This document shows positions 26,418 to 34,898 of a DNA stretch of 64,000 nt, in pieces. The DNA is from Pueribacillus theae (lineage in GTDB: Bacteria > Bacillota > Bacilli > Bacillales > UBA6769). Under the pieces are notes generated by a model, which was not told the DNA's origin, made no database searches, and saw only the letters and a program-made list of their open reading frames with translations. Numbering within the stretch: position 1 is the stretch's first letter; every line of letters begins with the position of its first letter. The position numbers and the translations under genes were made by a program. The DNA lies in NCBI RefSeq assembly GCF_003097615.1, contig NZ_QCZG01000005.1, positions 53,348 through 117,347 on the forward strand, given 5' to 3'.

Positions 26418-27041
26418 ATGGACCTTGAGTTTTTGAGACATGCATTGACAGAAGAAAATATTAAAGAATTTCTTGAACAATATCGAGCGCTAGGGCCGCT
26501 TCCAGGTATTTTTCTGCCTTTTTTGGAAGCTTTCATGCCATTTTTGCCGTTATTTATTTTTGTTGCAGGCAATGCTTTCGTTTACGGCCTTTGGCTTGGT
26601 TTTCTTTATTCTTGGGTAGGTACAAGCATTGGAACTGTTCTCGTTTTTTTTGTTATTCGAAGGTTTGCGAGGCATCGAATTCTTCGATTCATTTCGAAAT
26701 TGAAAAAAGTCCAGCAAACAATGCATTGGTTTGAGCGAAGAGGCTTTGGTGTCGTGTTTTTGATTTTTTGTTTTCCTTTTACCCCCTCATCGTTAGTTAC
26801 TGTTGTTGTGGGGCTTTCCCAAATGAATGCGATCAGTTTTATGCTTGCAGCTTTTTTAGGGAAAATGGTGATGATCTTTATCGTTTCTTTTATTGGCCAC
26901 GATTTTTTTGATTTGCTTAAAGATCCCGTTCAGCTTATCCTTGTTTCTGCTCTTACATTTATTTTATGGCTGGGCGGAAAGTATTTGGAAATGAAGTTGA
27001 AACAGAAAACAATTCAGAAGAACAAAAAAGAAATAGAATAG
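26418..27041 (+). CDS. TVP38/TMEM64 (VTT-domain) membrane protein
   Basis: This 207-residue protein has four to five hydrophobic segments and the VTT/DedA-like core: LPFLEAFMPFLPLFIFVAG, GLWLGFLYSWVGTSIGTVLVF, and the turn CFPFTPSSLVTVVVGLS. ATG 26418 follows AAAGGTGAAG. An upstream GTG in frame at 26382 has no good site. These proteins are integral membrane proteins linked to lipid scrambling or undecaprenyl phosphate flipping; the exact role is unknown. It ends at a bidirectional terminator facing tenA. Confidence 0.85.
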   Translation: MDLEFLRHALTEENIKEFLEQYRALGPLPGIFLPFLEAFMPFLPLFIFVAGNAFVYGLWLGFLYSWVGTSIGTVLVFFVIRRFARHRILRFISKLKKVQQTMHWFERRGFGVVFLIFCFPFTPSSLVTVVVGLSQMNAISFMLAAFLGKMVMIFIVSFIGHDFFDLLKDPVQLILVSALTFILWLGGKYLEMKLKQKTIQKNKKEIE

Positions 27042-27088
27042 CGGCAAACTAAAGGACGGTTAGATCGATCAAAGCCAATTAACGAAGT

Positions 27089-27121
27089 AACCCCTTTATG
27101 CAATCGACGCATAAAGGGGTT
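27089..27121. terminator. Bidirectional terminator between VTT protein and tenA genes
   Basis: AACCCCTTTATGC/GCATAAAGGGGTT forms a perfect 13-bp stem with a seven-base loop. Rightward it is followed by ATGATTTTGTT, a weak T-tract; leftward by ACTTCGTTAATT. Confidence 0.7.
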
Positions 27122-27130
27122 ATGATTTTG

Positions 27131-27823
27131 TTATTTTAGAGTGGATTGCTTGCTTTGTTTTTTTGATAGCCAAGTTTCTTTCGTGTAAGCCATTTCCCAA
27201 AATGCAAGTTCATATTCTTTGGCGATGACAAACTGTTCTTTGATCTTTTCCTTTTCTTTTCCGCTTGCATCCTGTGCAAGTTGGTCCATCAGATCGATTT
27301 GCTCTTCGGTCGATGTTTGGAACCAGTCGCTTGCATAAGTATGGAGCCAATTTTGGTAAATTTGTTCGTTCGGTTTCGCGTTCATGTTCTTTTTGCCAAT
27401 ATCAGCATATAACCAATAGCATGGAAGCATCGCAGCGACCGTTTGTGCCAAACTGCCGGAGAGAGCCGCACGGTACAGATGTGATGTGTAAGCATAAGCG
27501 GTAGGGGCGGGTTTAAAATTCTTCATCTCTTCGTCAGTAATGTTTAACAGATTCGCATGTTCCTGATGGACGGTTAGTTCCGCTTGGGCGGTAAGCTTCG
27601 CTTTTTCAGCCAGCATGGCGGAAACTTGGAAGTCATCTGCTTGTGCGGCAGCCATGGCATGGACCTTTCCAAAATGCTTCAAGTAGTAAATGTCTTGGAG
27701 AATATAATATTTAAACGTTTCCAACGGCAAGTCACCGTTCACAATCCCTAAGACGAACGGGTGATTCAAACTTTGCTCCCAACTATCCTTTGTCGCTTGT
27801 CGCAGTTCCTCTGTAAAACGCAT
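27131..27823 (-). CDS. tenA: Aminopyrimidine aminohydrolase / thiaminase II TenA
   Basis: This 230-residue helical protein has the TenA features: Asp44 in YILQDIYYLKHF, the nucleophile Cys135 in AMLPCYWLYADIG, and the Glu in LAFWEMAYTKETW. The enzyme salvages thiamine by hydrolysing aminopyrimidine degradation products. The start ATG 27823 lies behind AAAGGAGGA, but that site is inside a ten-bp hairpin (27831-27862). A TPP aptamer lies further upstream on the same strand (28088-28174), fitting regulation by thiamine pyrophosphate. No other thiamine genes adjoin it. Confidence 0.93.
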   Translation of the reverse strand: MRFTEELRQATKDSWEQSLNHPFVLGIVNGDLPLETFKYYILQDIYYLKHFGKVHAMAAAQADDFQVSAMLAEKAKLTAQAELTVHQEHANLLNITDEEMKNFKPAPTAYAYTSHLYRAALSGSLAQTVAAMLPCYWLYADIGKKNMNAKPNEQIYQNWLHTYASDWFQTSTEEQIDLMDQLAQDASGKEKEKIKEQFVIAKEYELAFWEMAYTKETWLSKKQSKQSTLK

Positions 27824-27830
27824 ATAAAAA

Positions 27831-27862
27831 TCCTCCTTTTTTGTTTCACCTGAAAAGGAGGA
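27831..27862 (-). promoter_or_regulatory. Hairpin masking the tenA ribosome binding site, followed by a T-run
   Basis: On the minus strand TCCTCCTTTT pairs perfectly with AAAAGGAGGA, the tenA Shine-Dalgarno, with a 12-base loop, and is followed by TTTTTAT just before the ATG. It could block translation or act as a terminator. It is the likely expression platform of the TPP element upstream. Confidence 0.7.
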
Positions 27863-27900
27863 ATAGATGACTGATCACACCATTCTTGTACCGTTAAAGG

Positions 27901-28052
27901 TTGTTCAAAAAGTCCGGGAACGATAGGCTGCGAATCTCTTCGTCAGCTTGCTCTTCCGCTCCTCACGTATCCTACAAACATACGCTGCGGTGCTCAGAGC
28001 TACGCTTCCTCGACCTTCTTGCCTCTCGTTGTCCTCCTTTTTGAACACGCAC
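27901..28052. repeat. Dispersed intergenic repeat, short copy, with inverted ends
   Basis: Inverted copy of the element at 9147-9418, about 150 bases long and bounded by GTTCAAAAAG and CTTTTTGAAC. It lies between the TPP aptamer and the tenA ribosome-site hairpin. No ORF is supported inside. Confidence 0.78.
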
Positions 28053-28087
28053 TTATTGGCAAACAGTACAAATCGAACGTCCACTTT

Positions 28088-28174
28088 CCTCCGCTGGTTT
28101 TAACCAGTTCAGGTTCTAAGGGTCTTAAAGTCCACTTTAATCTCAGCCTTTTAAAAAGGCACCCCTAGCGGAAA
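28088..28174 (-). promoter_or_regulatory. TPP riboswitch aptamer (THI element)
   Basis: Read on the minus strand, the element shows a P1 stem TCCGCT/AGCGGA (28167-28172 with 28090-28095), AGGGGTGCC, GGCTGAGA, a variable P3 with internal pairing, then ACCCTT, GAACCTGA and CTGGTTAAAACCAG. All conserved TPP-binding blocks are present in order. The downstream gene is tenA, whose product acts in thiamine salvage. The aptamer ends about 265 bases before the tenA start, with a dispersed repeat in between. Confidence 0.93.
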
Positions 28175-28262
28175 CAAATGATTTAATTTTCTATCAGTTT
28201 ATCATACTGTGGCTAATTGTCAAATTGTTCTTTGGAAAAAATGTCAGCGAATTCGTTAGACA

Positions 28263-28832
28263 TTAAAAGAATTTCTTTTTTCCTTGTTCTTCTTTTAAAA
28301 TTTCAACAGCTTCGCGAAAACGTTGGGAATGGACGATTTCGCGCTCACGCAGAAAAGCTAAACCGTCATTAAGATCCGGATCATCTGACATGTCAATAAG
28401 CCATTGGTAGGTTGCACGGGCTTTTTCTTCTGCGGCAATATCTTCATATAAATCTGTGATTGGGTCACCTTTTGCTTGAATATATGCCGCTGTCCACGGT
28501 ACTCCAGCAGCGTTATGGTAGAATAGGTCTTTGCCATGGTCGGCGAAATGGTCACCAAGACCTGCTTCTTTCAATTGTTCGGGTGTTGCATCTTTCGTTA
28601 ATTTATAAACCATTGTGGCAATCATCTCAAGGTGGGCAAATTCCTCTGTACCAATATCTGTCAAAAGCCCAATAACTTTATCAGGAAGCGTGTAGCGCTG
28701 GTTTAAATAGCGAAGGGCAGCGGCAAGTTCTCCATCAGCACCACCGTACTGTTCAATTAGAAACTTGGCAAGCATTGGATTGCATTGGCTTACCTTTACC
28801 GGATATTGTAATTTTTTTTCGTATATCCACAT
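28263..28832 (-). CDS. cotJC: Spore coat protein CotJC, manganese catalase family
   Basis: This 189-residue protein is of the dimanganese catalase fold and opens MWIYEKKLQYPVKVSQCNP. Metal ligands are visible in GADGELAAALRYLNQ, IGTEEFAHLEMIATM and LYEDIAAEEKARATYQWLI, with a later ERE-x-VHSQRF helix. It is a coat component of the spore and probably breaks down hydrogen peroxide. It is the last gene of cotJABC, 152 bases after cotJB. Expression would be expected in the mother cell during sporulation under sigma-E, although I could not pick a convincing promoter. Confidence 0.95.
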   Translation of the reverse strand: MWIYEKKLQYPVKVSQCNPMLAKFLIEQYGGADGELAAALRYLNQRYTLPDKVIGLLTDIGTEEFAHLEMIATMVYKLTKDATPEQLKEAGLGDHFADHGKDLFYHNAAGVPWTAAYIQAKGDPITDLYEDIAAEEKARATYQWLIDMSDDPDLNDGLAFLREREIVHSQRFREAVEILKEEQGKKKFF

Positions 28833-28984
28833 TAAAAATCATACCTCCACAATGAATAAATAGTTCGCTTCCGCACCTTTAGGCGAAATGCAGGTGAAAT
28901 ACTTTCAATCAGTGGGGTAGGGTCAAGCCCCTACCTAATTTTTTCGTCGTTCATTTTGCTAAAATAAATTCTTTAATGTTTTCC

Positions 28985-29248
28985 TTAAATTTGCCACGGC
29001 CATGGGCCTTCTGACCAGCCCCATGGATACCCTGAATAGCTGTTTCCAAATTGCTGTAAGGGGCCATACATTGACTCAACGATCTTTTTTAATCGTTTGC
29101 GTTCTTTCGCGTACTCATTGAATTGCTGAATCGCTTCTTGGTCATGTGGATGCGTATCCAAATAATGTGTCAATTCGACAAGAACGAAATCAACTGCCTG
29201 CAATTCTTCCATACACGCGTAAAATTCAGGCGGAAGTTTTTTGGACAT
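28985..29248 (-). CDS. cotJB: Spore coat protein CotJB
   Basis: This 87-residue protein matches CotJB: PEFYACMEELQAVDFVLVELTHYLDTHPHDQEAI, then a helical part FNEYAKERKRLKKIVE and the aromatic tail YPWGWSEGPWPW. It is a structural coat polypeptide of the spore. The start is ATG 29248 behind a GGAGG-like site, 19 bases after cotJA. The 152-base gap to cotJC holds a GGTAGGG/CCCTACC hairpin at 28916-28935 that may tune expression of the last gene. Confidence 0.93.
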   Translation of the reverse strand: MSKKLPPEFYACMEELQAVDFVLVELTHYLDTHPHDQEAIQQFNEYAKERKRLKKIVESMYGPLQQFGNSYSGYPWGWSEGPWPWQI

Positions 29249-29267
29249 CGGTTATTTTTCCTCCCTA

Positions 29268-29504
29268 TTAACTTATTTGGGGTTCTCCACACGGCATTTT
29301 ATTGTGAGGCTCTCCGTACGGGCTAAAAAGCAATGGCCACAATGTTCCGTGAAACAAAGCTTCTTTTGGGCTAAACTGGGGAAGCCCAGGCGGCTGAAAA
29401 CCAACATAAAGCTGAGGCGGTGTCTGATATGTTTTCACTTTTATGGGACGGCAAGGGTCGAAAGGGCTTATATATGGCCGATAGATCTTTCTCTGAGTAA
29501 ACAA
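29268..29504 (-). CDS. cotJA: Spore coat associated protein CotJA
   Basis: This 78-residue polypeptide is rich in Pro, Tyr and Phe (YRPYISPFDPCRPIKVKTYQ; PQLYVGFQPPGLPQF), typical of CotJA, with FSPKEALFHGTLWPLLFSPY at the C-terminal half. The start is TTG 29504, about eight bases after AAAGGAGG. It is the first gene of cotJABC, needed in B. subtilis for coat assembly of CotJC. No enzymatic motif is present. Confidence 0.92.
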   Translation of the reverse strand: MFTQRKIYRPYISPFDPCRPIKVKTYQTPPQLYVGFQPPGLPQFSPKEALFHGTLWPLLFSPYGEPHNKMPCGEPQIS

Positions 29505-29657
29505 ACGGGGTACCTCCTTTAATGAACTACATACGGTAATAGCCTATTCATAAGGCCGAGATCTTGCTACAACTATGAACGAATGAGTTTATTTTGAAAG
29601 CAACGTGCGTTTTTTGATACACTTATGAGGAAAAGTAAAATTTACGGGGGAAAACAA

Positions 29658-31676
29658 ATGAAGATAAAAGTACCACTATTTTTATTTTTTATACTTATAT
29701 TCTCTCTTATTGGGTGCAATAAGGAAGAAACGCCAGAAGAGAGAACAACTCAATTTTTAAACAGCTGGGAGAAACAACAATTTGATAAAATGTATGATCA
29801 ACTTTCTGCAGATAGTAAAAAAAATATAACGAAAGACGAGTTTGTTGAGCGTTACGAGACAATTTATGAAGGAATACAGGCTGACAAGCTTAAACTGGAA
29901 GCGAAGTTTCCTGAAGATGGGGTGAAAGAAAACAAAGAGGGCGGCACAGAGGTGGAATTTTCATTACATATGCAAACCATTGCCGACGAAGTAAACTTTA
30001 CCGAAAACCTGTCCCTCGTGAAAGAAAAGACTGAGGATGGAAATAAATGGGCCGTCCATTGGGATCCTTCACTTATCTTTCCTTCGATGGAAGAAGGAGA
30101 TAAGGTCCGCATTGAAACACACCGGGCTGAAAGGGGAGAAATTGTTGATCGAAGCGGAAAGGGTCTGGCGGTAAATGGAAAAGTATTGAATATCGGAATT
30201 GTCCCCGAGCGTTTGCCGGAGGATGCTAAAACATCCTATGAACAATTAGCTGATTTGATTGGCTCCACTGTGGAAGATATAGAAAAGAAACTGAACGCCA
30301 CGTGGGTAAAGCCAGATACGTTCGTACCGATTACGAAAATCGCGAAAGATGATAAAAGATTAAATCAATTAATGGAGATAAAAGGCGTAACGTACCAAGA
30401 AGTGAGCGCCCGCGTTTATCCTTTTAAACAAATTGCCGCCCATTTGACCGGCTATGTACAAGAAATTAATAAAGAAGAGCTTGATGAACGAAAATCAAAA
30501 GGCTATCAAACAGGAGACTTAATAGGAAAAAGCGGATTGGAGCAAGTTTTTGAAGATAAGCTCCGGGGGCAAAACGGAGGGCGCATTTATATCGTCGATA
30601 AAGATGGCACAGAAAAAGATGAAATTGCCAATAAAAACGCGATCGATGGAGAAACCATTGCTTTAACAATCGATATCAATATTCAAAAACAAGTCTTCAA
30701 GCAGCTCGAAGGCGAAGCAGGTACATCTGCAGCGATTAACCCGATGACTGGCGAAGTTCTTGTACTTGCGAGCAGCCCATCATATGATCCGAATCAATTT
30801 GTTCTTGGGATGACAAGCGAAGAATGGAAAGCGCTAAATGAGGATCCGAAAAAACCGTTGTTGAATCGTTTCGCAAGTACATATCCTCCTGGCTCTGTAT
30901 TTAAGCCGATTACTGGTGCGATTGCTTTAGAGACGTCTGCCATATCTGAAGAAACGGCAGTAAATGTGAATGGGCTAAAGTGGCAAGCAGACAATTCGTG
31001 GGGAGATTATTATATTACCCGTGTCAGCGATCCGGGAAAACCAATTGACCTAAAGAATGCATTTATTTATTCAGATAATATTTATTTTGCTCAGGCAGCA
31101 TTAAAAATCGGTGGACAAAAATTTCTAGAACGTTCAAAAGACTTTGGGATTGGCGAAAAACTTCCAATTGAATACCCAATCGAAACATCGCAACTGGTGG
31201 AAAATTCATTTGACAGCCAGATTCAGCTTGCTGATTCAGGTTATGGACAAGGGAAAGTGGAAATGAGCATTCTCCACACGGCTATTTCTTTTACACCATT
31301 TATAAATGAAGGCAATCTATTAAAACCAACGCTGTTAAAAAATGGCCCAGATTCGAATGAGCACGTGTGGAAGGCAAACGCGATTAAGGACGAAACAGCT
31401 TCAATTATTAATCAATCGCTAATCGAAGTCGTCGAGCATCCCGATGGAACAGGCAAAGGTGTTAAAATCAAAGGGAAACAAATGGCAGGGAAAACTGGGA
31501 CGGCAGAACTTAAAAAGAGCCGTGATGAAAAAGGCCAGGAGAATGGTTTGTTTGTAGCGTACGACAACGAAAATCCAACACTCCTCGTTGCCATGCAAAT
31601 TGAAAATGTTGAAGACCGTGGCGGCAGCAAAGCCGTCGTTCCAAAAGTAAAGCAAATATTTTTGGAAACCAAATAG
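29658..31676 (+). CDS. Class B penicillin-binding protein (PBP3/MecA-like transpeptidase)
   Basis: This 672-residue protein starts at ATG 29658 behind GGGGGAAAA. A lipoprotein signal ends at LIGC (Cys20), so the N-terminus is lipid-anchored. An NTF2-like MecA N-terminal domain follows (about 25-135), then a dimerisation domain (about 150-320), and the transpeptidase with SVFK near residue 413, SDN near 471 and KTGT near 612. It cross-links peptidoglycan outside the membrane. MecA-type low-affinity PBPs share this layout, but so do ordinary Bacillus PBP3 proteins, so resistance cannot be inferred. Confidence 0.92.
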   Translation: MKIKVPLFLFFILIFSLIGCNKEETPEERTTQFLNSWEKQQFDKMYDQLSADSKKNITKDEFVERYETIYEGIQADKLKLEAKFPEDGVKENKEGGTEVEFSLHMQTIADEVNFTENLSLVKEKTEDGNKWAVHWDPSLIFPSMEEGDKVRIETHRAERGEIVDRSGKGLAVNGKVLNIGIVPERLPEDAKTSYEQLADLIGSTVEDIEKKLNATWVKPDTFVPITKIAKDDKRLNQLMEIKGVTYQEVSARVYPFKQIAAHLTGYVQEINKEELDERKSKGYQTGDLIGKSGLEQVFEDKLRGQNGGRIYIVDKDGTEKDEIANKNAIDGETIALTIDINIQKQVFKQLEGEAGTSAAINPMTGEVLVLASSPSYDPNQFVLGMTSEEWKALNEDPKKPLLNRFASTYPPGSVFKPITGAIALETSAISEETAVNVNGLKWQADNSWGDYYITRVSDPGKPIDLKNAFIYSDNIYFAQAALKIGGQKFLERSKDFGIGEKLPIEYPIETSQLVENSFDSQIQLADSGYGQGKVEMSILHTAISFTPFINEGNLLKPTLLKNGPDSNEHVWKANAIKDETASIINQSLIEVVEHPDGTGKGVKIKGKQMAGKTGTAELKKSRDEKGQENGLFVAYDNENPTLLVAMQIENVEDRGGSKAVVPKVKQIFLETK

Positions 31677-31803
31677 CAATAGAGGCAATTTGATTTTATA
31701 AGTCACAACATCGGGAAATCAGGTAGGGCTTCTCGACCTTGCCTGATTGAACGTGCGCTGCACTGGGAGGTGGAGGCGAAAACCGCAAAGAAAACATATG
31801 TGT

Positions 31804-33249
31804 TCAATTTGAATGTTGACTTTTTGGCAAAATGATTTTTACAACAGTCCCTTTATTTACTTTACTCGTAATTTTTATTGTGCCGTTATGGTTTTTCACA
31901 ATTCGTTTACAAATCATTAATCCGAGTCCTGTGCCCTTTTCTTTTGTACTGTAAAAGGGCTCTCCAAGTTTTGGCAAACGATCGTTTGGAATGCCAATGC
32001 CATTATCGGTGATCTTTATTAAAACCTTGTTTCCGTTTATCCATTTCGTTTCAATTAAAATTTTTCCGTCTTTAAATGACGCTTCGATTGCGTTCTTTAT
32101 AATATTAATAAGCACCTGCTTCAATTTATCTGGTTCACAGTCAACTGTCATGTTTTCTTCACTGAATATCGTGGCAATCTCGATGTTTTTCATAATGGCT
32201 TGTGTGTTTAAAAGTGATACGATGTCATCGATTAATTTGTTAAGATTGCTGCGTTCGAAATGTTTAATTTCAGGTTTGGCCAAAATCAATAAGTCACTTA
32301 CAATCTTTTCGATCCGATTAAGTTCAGATAACATGACGTCAACGTATTGGTTGTTGTTTTCTTCACCAATGAGTTGGGTAAAGCCTTTAATCGCTGTAAG
32401 CGGGTTTCGGATTTCATGGGCAATCCCAGCAGCCAGATGGCCGACAACAGAAAGCTTTTCTGTCTGCTGAAGTTTTTCCTCCGTCAGTTTTTGCTCGGTG
32501 ATGTCGTGAATAATTACTTGCATCGTCTTTCTGCCTTTATAGACAGTGGGAATCAGCTTCATGTTGATATATTTTTTTTCTTGATCATTGCGAATGATGG
32601 TTGTTTCCATCGATCGAATAAGGTTCGTATGGTTGTGCGGCGATTCGATACGTTCTCTAATTTTGGAATGGTCTTTTGGAATGATAAAGTCATAGATTGT
32701 TTTCCCAATGATTTCATAGGTGCTTGTGGCTCCGAACAATTTTTTTCCCGTTTCATTAATAAATGTAAAGGCGCCTTCTTCTTTCGTAATAATTCCAATC
32801 GTATCATGGGAATGTTCAACAAGCTGTTGGTATTTCTCGATGTTTTCTTTTAATTCCTGTTCGGCAAGTTTCCGGGTCGTTATGTCACGGGAAATGCATA
32901 ATATGAGCTCTTCCTCGTTTTCGGCCGTTTGATTTATCGGCTGGATTGTTGTTTCAAGCCATATATAGTCTCCTTCTCTTCTTCGAATCCTGCATGCGAC
33001 ATTTTTATGAAATTCCTTTAACACGCCTTGTGTGCCGATGTATTCTCTATCAAAAGGGTGAAGCAATTCGAACAGCGTTCTTCCAATGAGCTCCTCCGGC
33101 TCATATTTAAGAAGTTGAAGTGAGGCAGAAGAAGCATAAACAAATGTTCCATCCAGTTGATGCAACGAAATTAAATCAGATGAATGTTCGAGGATACGTT
33201 CGGCTAGCAGGTTTTCGACCGAGAAAGTAGGTTTATTGAATTGATCCAT
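31804..33249 (-). CDS. Cytosolic two-PAS sensor histidine kinase (sporulation kinase-like)
   Basis: This 481-residue kinase has no membrane segment. Two PAS domains lie in the first 260 residues (DLISLHQLDGTFVYASS and DTIGIITKEEGAFTFIN, each with a C-terminal DIT extension). The HisKA domain has the phosphorylated His near 277 in GIAHEIRNPLTAIKGF, and the ATPase domain has the N box (NIIKNAIEAS), DNGIGIP and GTGLGLMICKRIV. It resembles Bacillus KinA/KinE-type sporulation kinases, which feed Spo0F. No response regulator lies beside it, as is usual for that group. It is divergent from pxpB. Confidence 0.9.
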   Translation of the reverse strand: MDQFNKPTFSVENLLAERILEHSSDLISLHQLDGTFVYASSASLQLLKYEPEELIGRTLFELLHPFDREYIGTQGVLKEFHKNVACRIRRREGDYIWLETTIQPINQTAENEEELILCISRDITTRKLAEQELKENIEKYQQLVEHSHDTIGIITKEEGAFTFINETGKKLFGATSTYEIIGKTIYDFIIPKDHSKIRERIESPHNHTNLIRSMETTIIRNDQEKKYINMKLIPTVYKGRKTMQVIIHDITEQKLTEEKLQQTEKLSVVGHLAAGIAHEIRNPLTAIKGFTQLIGEENNNQYVDVMLSELNRIEKIVSDLLILAKPEIKHFERSNLNKLIDDIVSLLNTQAIMKNIEIATIFSEENMTVDCEPDKLKQVLINIIKNAIEASFKDGKILIETKWINGNKVLIKITDNGIGIPNDRLPKLGEPFYSTKEKGTGLGLMICKRIVKNHNGTIKITSKVNKGTVVKIILPKSQHSN

Positions 33250-33403
33250 GCTGAGTATGTCCCCTTTTGCGATTAGTACTACACTAATAATACCATTTTT
33301 AGTCCGAAAAAGATGAATTTAATCAGTTTTTCATTAAGACTTAATATAAAAGGAAACTTCCATTATTTCACTGTTTTTCGTTAAAGAACGAAGGAGGGAT
33401 ATT

Positions 33404-34132
33404 ATGGGACCTACGATCACACCGATAGGGGATTGTGGAATACGGATTCACTTCGGAGATGAAGTATCGGTTAAAACGAACCAGAAAATCATTGCGTATA
33501 AGTCGCTATTAGAAAAAAAAGATTGCGAAGGAATTACCGACATCGTTCCGGGTTATACGACCCTCTCTCTTTTCTATGATCCGTCGCGTTACACATACAA
33601 ACAAATGTTTCACATAATCGAAGAGATTCATGATAAAGTAAAGATAGCGCCTGAGAAAAAAGCGGTTATCTACCATATTCCAACGTGTTACGGTGAACCG
33701 TACGGCGTTGATCTTCATGTTGTTGCAAAATGTAACGGCATCTCTCCTGAAGAAGTCATCGCAATTCATTCAGGCAAAAACTATTACATTTATATGTTAG
33801 GATTTTTACCTGGATTTCCGTATTTAGGCGGACTTGAGAAGAGAATCGCGACGCCAAGGCTTGACACGCCAAGATTGAAAGTGCCTGCTGGCTCAGTAGG
33901 CATTGCAGGGGAGCAGACGGGCATTTATCCACTCGACTCTCCCGGCGGTTGGCGAATAATCGGCAGAACGCCTGTTAAATTATTTGAGCCTGAAAGAGAG
34001 CCGTCGATTTTATTTGAAGCGGGAAATTACATCCGCTTTGAGCCGATTGAAGCAGATGAATTTCATGTGATCATCGAAAAGGTAGAAAACGCAGCATATC
34101 GTATAAAAACAACTGAATATGTGGGAGGTTAG
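33404..34132 (+). CDS. pxpB: 5-oxoprolinase subunit PxpB (KipI)
   Basis: This 242-residue protein matches the KipI/PxpB family: PIGDCGIRIHFGDEVS at the N-terminus, the core GFLPGFPYLGGL, and PAGSVGIAGEQTGIYPLDSPGGWRIIGRTP. With PxpA and PxpC it forms the ATP-dependent 5-oxoprolinase that opens pyroglutamate to glutamate. In B. subtilis the same protein was first described as an inhibitor of KinA. The start ATG is behind GAAGGAGGG. Its stop lies one base before the pxpA ATG. A sensor kinase gene lies divergently upstream, which may or may not be related. Confidence 0.93.
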   Translation: MGPTITPIGDCGIRIHFGDEVSVKTNQKIIAYKSLLEKKDCEGITDIVPGYTTLSLFYDPSRYTYKQMFHIIEEIHDKVKIAPEKKAVIYHIPTCYGEPYGVDLHVVAKCNGISPEEVIAIHSGKNYYIYMLGFLPGFPYLGGLEKRIATPRLDTPRLKVPAGSVGIAGEQTGIYPLDSPGGWRIIGRTPVKLFEPEREPSILFEAGNYIRFEPIEADEFHVIIEKVENAAYRIKTTEYVGG

Positions 34133-34133
34133 C

Positions 34134-34898
34134 ATGGAAAGTATTGACTTAAATTGTGATGCTGGAGAAAGCTTCGGAAGGTATTCCCTTGGCAATGATA
34201 AGGAGTTATTTAAACTCGTTACATCAGTGAATGTTGCTTGCGGTTATCATGCTGGCGATCATAATATTATGGCCAAAACTGTTAAACTTGCAGAGGAAAA
34301 TAATGTTTCTATTGGCGCTCATCCGGGCTATCAAGATATAAACGGATTTGGCCGCAGAGACATGTCTCTCTCACTTGATGAAATCTATAATCTGATGATC
34401 TATCAATTAGGCGCATTAAAAACAATGGCAGAAGTCCAAGGGGTAAAGTTAAACCATGTGAAGCCGCACGGTGCATTATATAATCTCGCGGCAAAAAATC
34501 GTGATGTCGCGTTTACGGTAGCAAAAGCGGTGAAAGCCGTTGATGATAAATTAACGCTTTACGGCTTGTCTGGGAGTGAGCTTTGTTCCGCCGGCGAAGA
34601 AACCGGCCTTAAAGTGGCCCACGAAGTATTTGCTGACCGGACGTATCAATCTGATGGGACACTCACGCCGAGGTCTGAACCGAATGCACTCATTCATCGT
34701 ACAAATGAAGCGGCGGATCAAATTCTTCACATTGTTAAGCACGGAAAAGTAAGAACTGTAAATGGCGATGAAATTCCTTTGAAGGCAGATACTGTTTGTA
34801 TCCATGGAGACGGAGAACACGCCATACCATTTGCAAAAACATTAATTCAGCGCTTGGAAAAAGAACAAATTTTTATTAAGAAAATTGAGGCTAAATAA
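34134..34898 (+). CDS. pxpA: 5-oxoprolinase subunit PxpA (LamB/YcsF family)
   Basis: This 254-residue protein matches YcsF: IDLNCDAGESFGRY, NVACGYHAGDHNIM, GAHPGYQDINGFGRR, VKPHGALYN, and VCIHGDGEHAIP. The His- and Asp-rich motifs line the active site for 5-oxoproline. I take ATG 34134, which follows GGGAGG and leaves the stop of pxpB one base away; an in-frame ATG 15 bases upstream is inside pxpB. The next gene starts right after its stop, a sign of translational coupling. Confidence 0.94.
   Translation: MESIDLNCDAGESFGRYSLGNDKELFKLVTSVNVACGYHAGDHNIMAKTVKLAEENNVSIGAHPGYQDINGFGRRDMSLSLDEIYNLMIYQLGALKTMAEVQGVKLNHVKPHGALYNLAAKNRDVAFTVAKAVKAVDDKLTLYGLSGSELCSAGEETGLKVAHEVFADRTYQSDGTLTPRSEPNALIHRTNEAADQILHIVKHGKVRTVNGDEIPLKADTVCIHGDGEHAIPFAKTLIQRLEKEQIFIKKIEAK

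Noticed and set aside
28916..28935. GGTAGGG/CCCTACC hairpin with a T-run on the plus strand between cotJB and cotJC
   Set aside because: All genes here run leftward, and read leftward there is no T-run, so it is not a terminator for this operon.
29505..29620. Sigma-E promoter for cotJABC
   Set aside because: Expected from known biology, but I found no pair of elements close enough to consensus to report.
31717..31748. Inverted repeat AATCAGG...CCTGATT after the penicillin-binding protein
   Set aside because: No T-run on either strand and an imperfect stem.
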